64,000 nt of DNA from Rachicladosporium sp. CCFEE 5018 (lineage: Eukaryota > Ascomycota > Dothideomycetes > Cladosporiales > Cladosporiaceae), in contig KZ111187.1 of NCBI GenBank assembly GCA_002077045.2, forward strand, positions 1 through 64,000, written 5' to 3'. A model generated the notes under the pieces. It worked only from the letters and a program-made list of their open reading frames with translations. It was not told the DNA's origin and searched no databases. Of the stretch, positions 34,166 to 43,836 are shown piece by piece. The position numbers and the translations under genes were made by a program. The stretch's first letter is position 1, and each line of letters starts with the position of its first letter.

Positions 34166-36285
34166 CTTAAAAGCAGTCACAATTGGAAAGGCTCAAGTGT
34201 TGCTGGAATGAACAGATTGGCGGAACGACCTACCTTCCTCTCATATACGCGGGGCTGCTTTGATCGAGTCAGCTCTCCTATCTTTGACACCAGCGGCACT
34301 CAGCAACACCTAGTGTCGAGTCTACACTCCACTACCTCAATCTCGCAGCATGAATGCCTAGCCAGAGGGTCCATATGCGCTTCCAGCACTGTACTGCGGG
34401 TACCTGCAAGTCGTGTTGGTGGTGTCTTTACCCGGCTGCGAGTGGCTCCTCTAGGATGTCGAAAACCTCCTGGTATGCGTCGTAAGATAGCAGGATAAAT
34501 GCTGCAGGAGGCATCACCCGATGAGGCTGACCTCAGCTCTAGCGCTAGACCGGTAGACGGATGTGGCGATCTTTAACTAGTTTTCTGCGGCTTCATATGG
34601 AAGCAATCTGGCTTGGTGTGTTGTTCGGTCAACAGTCGCCTGACGGATGATCGCGGCATGCGTGTTCGGTTCCCAGAGCTATTTCTGGCAAACACATTTG
34701 AGCTGTGTGGCTGGAGGCAACGGCGAAGTCCATAGTAGCAGGGCGGTCCGCGAGCTGTATCGAGATTGAGCCAGATTGCCGTGCAGATGGTGCAAGCAGT
34801 GCTGCGTGCAGCGAAGGCACAGAGAGGGTCGAGACGTTGCGTGCGGTCCACTATCCCAATCGTCGGGTTCGCAAGCCACGTGAGCCGTGACACCACAAGC
34901 CCTACGACCCGGACGTCGCCCCGTAGCCGACGATTAGCGCGGGATCTGGACCGTTATCTGTGTGAGAAGCCGCTCAGCCTGCTCATGATCCGCCTGCAGT
35001 GGCGCTCGAGGGCTGTTCGGGTGCAGATGCCGACGACGTGAGGTGTAGGAACTCGGTCAGCGCAGGTACGCCAGGATGGATTACCGAAGGTGTGCCGCAT
35101 CGACAGCTATTGATGGCGCAGCATTGCCATGCAGCCAGCTTCGCAATGGTCGCCAACAGGATTTGCAACGTGCGGTCGTGAGGTTCGACGCGAGCAGGCA
35201 TGATCAGCCGCATCGCCAGACGTTACTGGCCCTCACATGGTCCGATCTAGGAAGTTCCGTTTTCCCATAGTGCCCAGACTTCAGTGTCAGCCAAGCTCTC
35301 ACGCGAGCAGCAATCCTGCAGGTCTTGGTATCTGGTGTGGAGGCGATGAGACGCAGGCGAGAGGCGAGAGGTGAGGTGTCGGGCTTGATAAGGAGTACAT
35401 CGAGCACGGCTCGGGAGAATGAAATCTCACAGTAGTACCAATACTCCAGACGGCAAAGGCCGTAGGTGAGGAGGGCGAGGGGGATTTGCATTGGAAGAGG
35501 ATGTATCGTATGTATTGAGTATCAAGTTTGTTGACCATCTTCGCTAAGCTCTCTCCTCCCATCCCTGGATGTATGCACACGGATACGCAATGCGGAATAA
35601 CGGACTTCACACGTTCATGCTCAACCGAATGGCGCTCTCCTGAGTTGTGGAAAGTGCTCTCCATAGCACTCAGGCGGCTGATTAGCGCCAACCTTATCAT
35701 GCACTGAACGCAGCAAATCCAGACTCCATTCCTCTTTTCCATCGTACACTGCATCAAGACTTCTCGCCAACATCATGCAGCACGAGAATCGATGCAGGAT
35801 CACGAGGACTTCCGACGCAGGGCGACAGCCACATTTCCACGAGTTCGTGTAAGCGGGCCGTCGAGAGCGCTGACAGCGTGGAAGCCAAGCTCAACCAAGC
35901 ATCAGCCTGACCAACTCGAAGCGATCGACAATGGCCTTCCCTCACATTTTGCTCAGCTGAGTTTCGTAATGCAGCACTGCAATATACATGCGTCGGGCTT
36001 TCTTCGCTTGCTGGGTCTGCACCGCCTGCAAGCAACGGATGATGTTCCCATTGCGGACCCTTCGAGATGTTTCGTGCGCCGCCAACTCGTGTTCGAGACC
36101 CGTAATATGGATCCCAATCAATGTGAGCTGAGAATGGAGTCAGACGCACCTTGGGGCTGGGGCTGCCAGCGCAACCGTGGGCGTCGAGGATGCCTGCGGA
36201 GGCTTCATCATGTTGAAGACTGATAAATCGATCACAACATCCCTGAGCAGCTGGCCTGCAGAGTAGCCACTTTTACTACCTTGCA
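34166..36285. other. Long stretch without a supported gene
   Basis: About 2.1 kb between the xylanase and oxidase genes. Frames such as 35754-36149 (-) and 35792-36223 (+) overlap each other, lack domains and do not look spliced. It presumably carries both promoters; the rest is unexplained. Confidence 0.45.
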
Positions 36286-37916
36286 ATGACATTCATGGAG
36301 CATATCGCCCTCGCGGGTGTCCTGGTTTCTCTCGCTACTGCTGGATCAGTATATCGACGCGCAGCCATCGACGGCTGCTTGGCCAACTCCTCCGTTCCAG
36401 TCGATACAAAAGGATCGTCGACGTGGAACGCTGACATCAAACCTTTCAACCCTCGTCTCACGTACACGCCGGTTGCTGTGGCAGTGCCAACCACCATTGC
36501 ACAAATCCAGGCCGCTGTGATCTGTGGACAGCTATCTGGAGTCAAGGTCACTGCCAAGTCCGGCGGTCACTCCTACGCATCCTTCGGATTGGGTGGCGAA
36601 GATGGGCACCTCATGATCGAGCTAGATCGCATGTTTAATGTCACCGTCAATAGCACCACCAATATCGCCATCGTACAGCCTGGAGCTAGACTTGGTCATG
36701 TTACGAACCAGCTTTACAGCCAGGGAGGGAGAGCAATATCGGCAGGAACATGTCCTGGGTGAGTCGACTGCAATGTCCGTGGCGGCGACATGAACTGACA
36801 ACCATCAGCGTCGGTGTTAGCGGCCACTCACTGCATGGTGGCTATGGCATGAGCTCACACAAGTACGGCCTTGCCACCGACTGGATCATTGGCATGACTG
36901 TAGTCCTTGCGAATGGAACAATTGTGCACACCTCTACAACTGAGAAGTCCGATCTGTTCTGGGCACTCCGAGGTGCTGGTAGCAATTTCGGCATCGTAGC
37001 ACAGTACGAATTCAACACCTTCGCCGCGCCGTCCCAAGTCACCTACTTCAACATGAACTTCAGGTGGAACACAACAACCGCACCGGGCAATCTGGCTGCA
37101 TTGGAGAACTACACCAAGACCTTCATGCCGGCTGATCTTACAATGCGTGCGTTTGTGTCGAGTGGGTCTTCTTACTTCGAAGGCATGTTCTTCGGCAATG
37201 CAACTGGGTTGAAGGCTGCCCTACAGCCCTTACAGGACAAGACCGGCTTGGTGTTGGCTTCCACAACGACCACGACTTTCCTGAACGCTTTCTCGCATTA
37301 CTCAAACGCTGCAACGGACCCAACTACGCCGTACTCTTTCGTGGGTAATACTTACTGTGTTCTGTGTGAGCATTTGCTGACCTTGAGACCAGCAACAAAC
37401 GTTCTACTCGAAGAGCTTGATGTTAAAGGGCCTCAACGGCACTGCCGCCAAGAACTTTGTAAACTATTGGTATGCTTGCCCGTGGTCTGCCATGCACCGC
37501 CCGGCCTAACACGAATTGCTAGGTACAACGTTGGTCCTACCAACAGACGAGGCTGGTGGTTTCAGCTCGACCTTCACGGCGGCGCCTTCTCCGGTGTCAC
37601 CAACGGCGATCACTCCTTGTCGTCATACGCCCACCGCGACAAAATGTATCTCATCCAATTTTATGATCAAGTCTACTCCGGCTCATATCCATCCGATGGC
37701 TACCCATTTCTGGACAACTTCGTTTCTAATACGACTGCGGGCATGGCTTTGAGCGACTGGGGCATGTATATCAACTATGCCGATAATCGCCTGAGTCAGA
37801 CAGCGGCTCAGAGTGCGTACTATGGTTCAAGTCTGCCAAGGTTGCAGAAGCTCAAGGCGGCGTACGACCCAGGTCTGACGCTCACCAATCCGCAAGGTAT
37901 ACTACCGGTAGCGTAG
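36286..37916 (+). CDS. Secreted FAD-linked oxidase of the berberine-bridge/AA7 family
   Basis: Four exons: 36286..36758, 36809..37340, 37393..37469 and 37523..37916, giving 491 aa. The N-terminus (MTFMEHIALAGVLVSLATAG) is a signal peptide. The FAD_binding_4 domain has KSGGHSYASFG, where His95 is the 8-alpha-linked flavin ligand. It also has CPGVGVSGHSLHGGYG, where Cys156 is the 6-S-cysteinyl ligand, so bicovalent FAD is expected. The BBE C-terminal segment (MYINYADNRLSQTAAQSAYY) is intact. AA7 members oxidise oligosaccharides at C1 with release of hydrogen peroxide; others act in secondary metabolism. The substrate cannot be read from the sequence. Proximity to a xylanase makes an oligosaccharide oxidase plausible. 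Confidence 0.88.
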
Positions 37917-38209
37917 ATAGGTGTTGCATTGCTGGCGCCGGAGCGGGTTTCGCGGATCTCAACGTACACAGTAGACACAGCATGTGTAGGCGCGTATTTC
38001 ATGGAAATAGACCTTCGCACAGAGTCGTTCACTTCCCGCCTCTGCACATTGCTCCCATGCTCCTGCGCTAACACTAGAAACACTCCGTGGCTGTTGAGCC
38101 ATCGGGCTCGAGATGGCTCCATGTCCAGACAGGCTGATTCTGTAGGTCGATCCGCCCTGAGCTCTATCGCGCAGGCGTATAGAACCTCTCGCGCGGGGAC
38201 GGCGACACC

Positions 38210-39994
38210 TTATGCAAATTGTGCATGCAACACGCCGGCTCTGCGCTTCGCTATTCTCTCCTCCATCAAGCCTCCATACATGTGCTCAACCCACGTGCAT
38301 ACCACACTCCTAGTATCAGCCGGGTCGATGATCGCCTCAACCCCAAAAGCGTTTGCTGTGCGTACAGGGTTCATCAAGCCCTCGTACTCGGCCTCCAACT
38401 TCTGCCTCAGTTCTTCTACAGCTTCGAGACCGCCTTTCCTTGCAGCCTCCTTGAGCTCGAATGAGTGACCGACCTCAATGCCACCTTTGAGAGGCAGCGA
38501 CCCCCAGTCACCACTCGGCCAGGCTATACGCATGCGTGGATCTCGACAGTCCAGCATGACACCACCTGCAACACCGTAGGCCCTTCGAGTCACGACAGAG
38601 AAGACAGGCGTTGTGGTGGTGTAGTATGCCAACGCCAGGTTCACGCCGTGTCTCATAGTTGCCGATCTCTCAGCAGCAGTGCCGATAGCATATCCGGGTA
38701 CATCAACGAACTGCAGTATAGGCAAATTCATCACATCGCATAATTTGAGGTGCTTCGTGATCTTCTGCGAGCCCAGTGCATCCAGGGCACCGCCAGTGGG
38801 TGACTCGCAATTGTTCGAGATGATGCCGACACAGTGACCGGCAAGTCGCGCGAGCCCAACAAGAGCGGACGTGCCCCAGAGCGAGCCAATCTCGAAGAAG
38901 GAACCTTCATCAACGACGAGACGGATGAGCAGACGAGGATCATACATGCGTTCCTTCCGTCGGGGTATTAAAGTTCGCAGACTTTCTTCGCGACGACTAG
39001 AAAAGTCCTGAGTTGGCAGTATAGGAGGTGCAGAGAACCCAGAATTTGGCAGGTAGGATAGGACATTCCGAAGCTGCTCAAAGGCCTCATACTCGTCGCC
39101 GGCAAGGTTGTCGATTGTACCGTTGCGACAGTGCATGTCTGGTCCGCCAAGATCGGTCATCGTCAAGCCGTCCTCGAAGGTGGCGTTCTTCACAACTTGA
39201 GGACCGGCATTGAAGAGACTGCCGATATTCGCTGCCATTACACTGAAATGGCATATCGTCACTCGTGCTGCACCAAGACCAATAGCTGGACCCAAGACCG
39301 CACCAAGGTTGGGAATGCCCATGTTGAGCTGCTTGACAATATGCTCGAATGCAGGAAGAGGTGGAATGTAGGAGAAGCCCTGCTTGCGTATGGTAGTCAC
39401 GCTGCCACCGCCGGACGAGCCGTCAACGAGCTTGACGATTGGTAGGCGTAGTGAAAGCGCGAGTTTTTCGATGTAGTTAGTCTTCTCCCACGATGCGCCA
39501 TCTGCATGGCCAGCACGTAGGCTGTAGTCGTCCGCAGTGAAGACTACTTTGCGACCTTTCAACTTGCCGAATCCTTGCACACTGTTGCTGGGAGTGAAAT
39601 TTCTGGGTACATCCTGTTCGAGGCCATCGGAGGTAGTCTGCTTCATCCACTCCACTTCACCACTTACACTGCCAACTTCTTGTAAGCTGCCCGGATCAAG
39701 CAGTGCATCGACGCGCTCACGGACCCATAGCTTGCCGGCTTGCTTCTGCCGCTGGTAACCTCTGTGCGTGTTGTCTGGCGTCCGGGCTATTCTCTCGAGC
39801 GTGGCGATTTGGTCGAGCCGGTCCGAGTAGTCTGCAGGAGGCCCGACATCTGCGCGTTTTCGCCTCGATCGTCTGCGTGGGACTGAATCTACAGCATCCT
39901 GGCTCCCGTCGTTTCCAGGGTTCAGATGGGAAGACACTTGGCGAGCCCGGTCCAGAGCTACTTGTCCAGCTTTTTTCATATCATCTGCTCCCAT
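38210..39994 (-). CDS. Acyl-CoA carboxylase, carboxyltransferase (beta) subunit; PTS2-like N-terminus
   Basis: Single exon of 594 aa, ATG at 39994. Two crotonase-fold carboxyltransferase domains are visible. The N-domain has VRERVDALLDPGSLQEVG, KVVFTADDYSLRAGHADG and LVDGSSGGGSV. The C-domain has VDVPGYAIGTAAERSATMRHG, VTRRAYGVAGGVMLD and IAWPSGDWGSLPLKGG. It looks closer to propionyl-CoA carboxylase beta than to MCC beta, but the acyl pocket (GSSGGGSVTTI) is unusual, so the substrate is unclear. Residues 16-24 read RARQVSSHL. They match the PTS2 consensus R-[LVIQ]-x2-[LVIH]-[LSGA]-x-[HQ]-[LA] except for Ala at position 2. There is no obvious mitochondrial presequence and no PTS1. The gene is divergent from the biotin-carboxylase subunit. 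Confidence 0.88.
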   Translation of the reverse strand: MGADDMKKAGQVALDRARQVSSHLNPGNDGSQDAVDSVPRRRSRRKRADVGPPADYSDRLDQIATLERIARTPDNTHRGYQRQKQAGKLWVRERVDALLDPGSLQEVGSVSGEVEWMKQTTSDGLEQDVPRNFTPSNSVQGFGKLKGRKVVFTADDYSLRAGHADGASWEKTNYIEKLALSLRLPIVKLVDGSSGGGSVTTIRKQGFSYIPPLPAFEHIVKQLNMGIPNLGAVLGPAIGLGAARVTICHFSVMAANIGSLFNAGPQVVKNATFEDGLTMTDLGGPDMHCRNGTIDNLAGDEYEAFEQLRNVLSYLPNSGFSAPPILPTQDFSSRREESLRTLIPRRKERMYDPRLLIRLVVDEGSFFEIGSLWGTSALVGLARLAGHCVGIISNNCESPTGGALDALGSQKITKHLKLCDVMNLPILQFVDVPGYAIGTAAERSATMRHGVNLALAYYTTTTPVFSVVTRRAYGVAGGVMLDCRDPRMRIAWPSGDWGSLPLKGGIEVGHSFELKEAARKGGLEAVEELRQKLEAEYEGLMNPVRTANAFGVEAIIDPADTRSVVCTWVEHMYGGLMEERIAKRRAGVLHAQFA

Positions 39995-40395
39995 CCTGTC
40001 GGACTCAGCAGCGTCTCAAGTCACGGCCCAAGACCAGCGAGAGATAGTCGCTCTCAAGGCGCATAGTGTACAAACCAGAGTAGCGTTAGTTGAAGCTGTC
40101 AAGACCGAGTCTGCTCAAAATTGATGAAAGGCTAGAGGAGGGGAAAGTAGAAACGCTATTGCCCTACATTATTTGACATGGCGGTATGGCAAAGGCCACG
40201 GCCAGGGACCTCGGCAGCACTCCCCGCATGTCACTACTTGCTACTGCTGTTGGACGACACATCCTAGCTGGCAGTCGGCTTGCGTATGCGGGAGAGACGT
40301 CTATCTGGGGTGTGGAATGCGCAAGTCATTCTCGTTGATTACGGTGATGGCAAGGTGAAGTGAGAGGACTGGACGAGACAAAGGCACTCTTCGAG
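39995..40395. promoter_or_regulatory. Shared divergent promoter of the two acyl-CoA carboxylase subunits
   Basis: 401 nt separate the two start codons. The arrangement suggests co-regulation of the subunits. I cannot assign specific factor sites. Confidence 0.6.
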
Positions 40396-42476
40396 ATGGG
40401 ATCAGCCCCAAGAAGCTCGGACGTTCCTGTACGACGACCGATCAAGAAGCTACTCATAGCAAACAGGTATGTTGAAGCATTAATACTTTGATTAGCATCG
40501 ACAGCCGCTAAGGTAGGCTTCATAGAGGCGAGATCGCGAAACGTATGATAGACAGTGCTCGAGAATTATCGATCGAAACCTTCGCTCTAACAACACGCGA
40601 TGACCATGGCCATGCTCTCGGCGCCGGTCATATCATCACAGTACCTTCGTCAAGAAGCTACCTGGACATCGCTCACCTCGTTGACATCGTCAGACACCAT
40701 TCAATCGATGCTGTGCATCCAGGCTATGGCTTTCTCTCGGAATCACCAGACTTCGCACGAAGAATGTGGGAGGAGGCAGGTGCAGTGGTGATCGGCCCCG
40801 GATGGGCAATCTTGGAGCGCACCGGCGACAAGCTCGCTGCCAAACGACTCGCCAGGCAGTGTGGTGTACCTACACTACCTGCAACTGAGAAGCCGACTAG
40901 CCATCTGGACGATGTTCGGCGTTTCGCAGCTCAGATCGGCTACCCAGTGATGCTCAAAGCAGTCGACGGCGGCGGCGGCAAAGGCATTCGCCTTGTCCGG
41001 CAAGAATCTGAGCTAGAATCTGCTGCTAAACGAGCGATGTCCGAGAGTCCATCGCACGAGATCTTTGTCGAAAAGGCCGCGATCGACGGCTTTCGCCACA
41101 TCGAGGTCCAGATCATTGGCGATGGCTCTGGTCGGGTCCGTCATCTCTGGGAACGCGAGTGTTCCGTTCAGCGGAGGTTTCAAAAAATTGTCGAGCTTGC
41201 GCCGAGTACGATGTCCGATCGTGACTTTGTGCAAAGCATCGTCGATGCTGCTGTGCGCATGGCTGAGCACGTCAAATATCTGTCCTTAGGCACATTCGAG
41301 TTCCTGGCCAACTCAGAGAGTCGTGACTTGTATTTCCTCGAGGTGAATCCAAGGCTACAGGTCGAGCATACAGTTACTGAGGCTATCATGTCCGGCGACG
41401 TTGTCAAGGCACAACTTGAGATCGCGCAGGGTACCATGGTGGACGATGCCGTCGCAAGATGTTTCGCCTCCGATCCCCGAACAAGCCCGAAGCTGAAGTC
41501 GATTCAGTTGCGAATCACCGCCGAGAACGTGCAGAGTGATTGGTCGCTCAGCATTGGCCGCATCGATGGGTTCGCATTGCCATCGGGGAATGGCATTCGC
41601 GTGGACACCCATCTACTCCCTGGTCAAACAAACATCGTTGGGTCGGACTTCGACAGCCTGCTGGTCAAGATTATCGTGACCGCCACAACTTGGGAAGATG
41701 CGGTCAGGAAGTGTCGACGAGCACTGGACGACACCTTGGTAAGTGGTGTGAAGACCAATCTTGACGTCCTCCGTGCCATTGTTGCACATCCAGACTTCGA
41801 AGCCGGCACTTGCGACACATCGTGGCTTGAGCGTAGGGCCGCGCCTCTCCTCGCGTCCGGACTAGAGCTGACGAAGGCATTGGAGTCGAAGCGTGCGCCA
41901 CGCCTGGTCCAAAGCACATCTTCCAGCTCAGGCTCGTTGACTGGTAGCTCCAACGCCGCTGTATCTCTTCGCAAGGGCGATGCCTGGGCTCTCAAGATCA
42001 GCGATACATCAGCTGCCGCGACACCTCAAACCCATCATTTCCGCCTGACAAAAGTCATCCGCAACGAGTTCCCCGCTCTGTTGCGTGCAGAGGCCGAGTA
42101 TTCTCTCCCTGGCTCTCATGCCCCACTTGCCATCACACTGGAAGCCACGCACAGCACCGCATCGTCTGGCTCAGTCATGGCCGAGAGCAAGCATCGCCAA
42201 GGCAATCGCGACAATCCTCGTCATGTCACAATACCGTTTCCTGGGAAGCTTGTTGAATTCCTTGTTGATGGAGGCGACCTCGTACAACCAGGCCAGGTCA
42301 TCTGCGTAGTGCAGCAGATGAAGATGGAATTAGAAGTGCGGGCCAGTGCAGGTGGTCGCGTAGTATGGATCACAGAAGCCGAGGATGGGGAAGATGTTGC
42401 TGAAGGAACGCTTGCAGCGGAGCTGGAAGAGGTGAATGAAGATGCTGTGCAGGGTGAAATCAAATCCAAACTATAG
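40396..42476 (+). CDS. Acyl-CoA carboxylase, biotin carboxylase + BCCP (alpha) subunit with C-terminal SKL
   Basis: Two exons: 40396..40466 and 40526..42476, giving 673 aa. The splice restores the family start KKLLIANRGEIAKRM. The biotin carboxylase has VHPGYGFLSE, the ATP-grasp glycine loop KAVDGGGGKGIRLV, HIEVQIIGDGSGRVRHLWER and EVNPRLQVEHTVTE. After a BT-like linker the biotinyl domain has VQQMKMELEVRA, with the biotin-accepting Lys in MKM. The last residues are EIKSKL followed by TAG: a canonical PTS1. The N-terminus (MGSAPRSSDVPVRRP) is short and not a typical mitochondrial presequence. Family: propionyl/methylcrotonyl-CoA carboxylase alpha. It carboxylates biotin with bicarbonate and ATP; the partner on the opposite strand transfers the carboxyl to an acyl-CoA. 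Confidence 0.93.
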
Positions 42477-42598
42477 ACTTAGCTACCAACGCCGACCAAC
42501 TTTCGATGGTATATACATGCCTTTCCATCCATGGTCAACGACGCCGTATACCAAAGCAGGCAGAGCATTCACGCATTTGACCAGATGCAGCTAGGCAT

Positions 42599-43507
42599 CT
42601 AGACGTCCATACCCAGAAATAACCACCGATCGCTCAGGGTACACTTCTGGCCAGACCAGTCGTCAAGTATTGTCAGCTCGAAGCCGACCCAGCCAAGATC
42701 CTTTGTCAAGTCTGTGGCTGCAGTCTCGTCGGCTGTGCGATCGACGCAAACAATTAATTGGTCGCAGTCAACGCCATCCGAGCTTGCGAGTTCGAGGAGT
42801 GCTGTGAGCCTAGAATTGAGTTTAGCGTACTGTGTCGCAGACATGCCGTAGAGGGACATGCAGACATACCCTGGCTTTAGATCCTGCCCGGCGACCACAT
42901 TCTTATCGAAGAAGACGAACATCGCACGTTGCTTCGGGGACTCCGCCACGAAGCCTCGGAATCTAACTCCGTCTCCATGGTAGTCATAGACCTCGAGCCA
43001 GTCCGTGACAGAGCCAGCGGCACCAGAAGCCTTCACTGCGTAGTCATGTCGCGGTCCAGTCTTCCTGCTTCTCTGTTCCTCGTTGTGCGCATCCATCACC
43101 AGCGGTTCCGAAAGCCCAGTTCCCTTCTCAACCAAGAAAACAGCTTCCAGTGTCCCGCAAAAGAGCCTCTCACACTCTTCCGTGATGTAATGCGCGGCTT
43201 GCCGCTGCGCCCTCCCTCCGCGATGCTTGCCGGGGGAGGGCGGCGGCGTGGTGTTGTTTGGGTTAGCGACCTCAAACCAACCACCCCACTCCTGTATAAC
43301 ACTGTCAGCGACTACGATAGAAGCGTAACCACCATGCAACATAAACATACCGCCTGCCCCGAAGTGAACGGAGGTCAGTTCGTTTGTCGTCGAATTGACG
43401 ATGTAGGCCGAGGCCGTGGTGTTTCGGTGACCGCCGCTGCTCGAAGACGAGGAGCGACGGTCACTACTGGTACTACTCGACATGTTGTGTTTGGCTATAT
43501 TCGCCAT
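42599..43507 (-). CDS. OAZ1: Ornithine decarboxylase antizyme, decoded by +1 ribosomal frameshift
   Basis: Exons: 43507..43351, 43291..42870 and 42809..42599, with introns of 59 and 60 nt. Spliced length is 790 nt, one more than a multiple of three. Frame zero starts at the ATG at 43507, has a Ser-rich leader, and after the first splice ends with codons for GVGWLV then TGA at 43274-43272. The antizyme body lies in the +1 frame, starting EVANPNNTTPP and continuing with FRGFVAESPKQRAMFVFFDK, LTALLELASSDGVDCDQLIV, WVGFELTILDDWSG and the C-terminal DRWLFLGMDV. Skipping one T after GTT yields 262 aa. Antizyme binds ornithine decarboxylase and sends it to the proteasome. Polyamines stimulate the frameshift, which closes a feedback loop. 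Confidence 0.88.
   Translation of the reverse strand: MANIAKHNMSSSTSSDRRSSSSSSGGHRNTTASAYIVNSTTNELTSVHFGAGGMFMLHGGYASIVVADSVIQEWGGWFEVANPNNTTPPPSPGKHRGGRAQRQAAHYITEECERLFCGTLEAVFLVEKGTGLSEPLVMDAHNEEQRSRKTGPRHDYAVKASGAAGSVTDWLEVYDYHGDGVRFRGFVAESPKQRAMFVFFDKNVVAGQDLKPGYVCMSLYGMSATQYAKLNSRLTALLELASSDGVDCDQLIVCVDRTADETAATDLTKDLGWVGFELTILDDWSGQKCTLSDRWLFLGMDV
43272..43277 (-). promoter_or_regulatory. Programmed +1 frameshift site (GTT TGA) in antizyme mRNA
   Basis: On the minus strand the last frame-zero sense codon GTT (43277-43275) is followed by TGA (43274-43272) and a G. Bypassing the T at 43274 puts the ribosome on GAG GTC, in frame with the antizyme body. The first intron ends 15 nt upstream of GTT, so the site forms in its full context only after splicing. 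Confidence 0.75.
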
Positions 43508-43836
43508 TGTGTAGGACAGCCACGGTTGGGAGGGTGTATGTGGTGGTGCGGGAGGGGTCGCTAGGCGCGTAGTCGGTGATTGTCAAGGTGGCGAGCGGTC
43601 AGTACTGCGAGTGCGAGGCTGATTGATGTTCTCAGTGTTGGTCTGTGGGCTGTCGCAGGCGACGTGTAGGTGGTACAGAATCGTGGAAGTCGTGATCTAA
43701 GTGTGCATGTAGAGAGGACGGCATTTCGGCTTCAGTCTAGATTCTGCACTAGCGTACCACGTGATGAAAGCAGCGAATCACATGTGATGGGAAATTGGAA
43801 AGGACAACGAGGTCAAGCACTGTGAGAAGAAACAGA
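43508..43836. other. Intergenic region upstream of antizyme
   Basis: 329 nt, with the antizyme promoter and the 3' end of the MTF2-like gene. Nothing else is seen. Confidence 0.45.

Noticed and set aside
35754..36223. Overlapping ORFs on both strands upstream of the AA7 gene
   Set aside because: Neither has a recognisable domain. Mutual overlap and a non-ATG start on the minus strand make them likely chance.
42599..43507. Reading antizyme as one continuous 302-codon ORF
   Set aside because: It would translate two well-formed introns, and the antizyme family is known to need a +1 shift, which the spliced sequence provides exactly.
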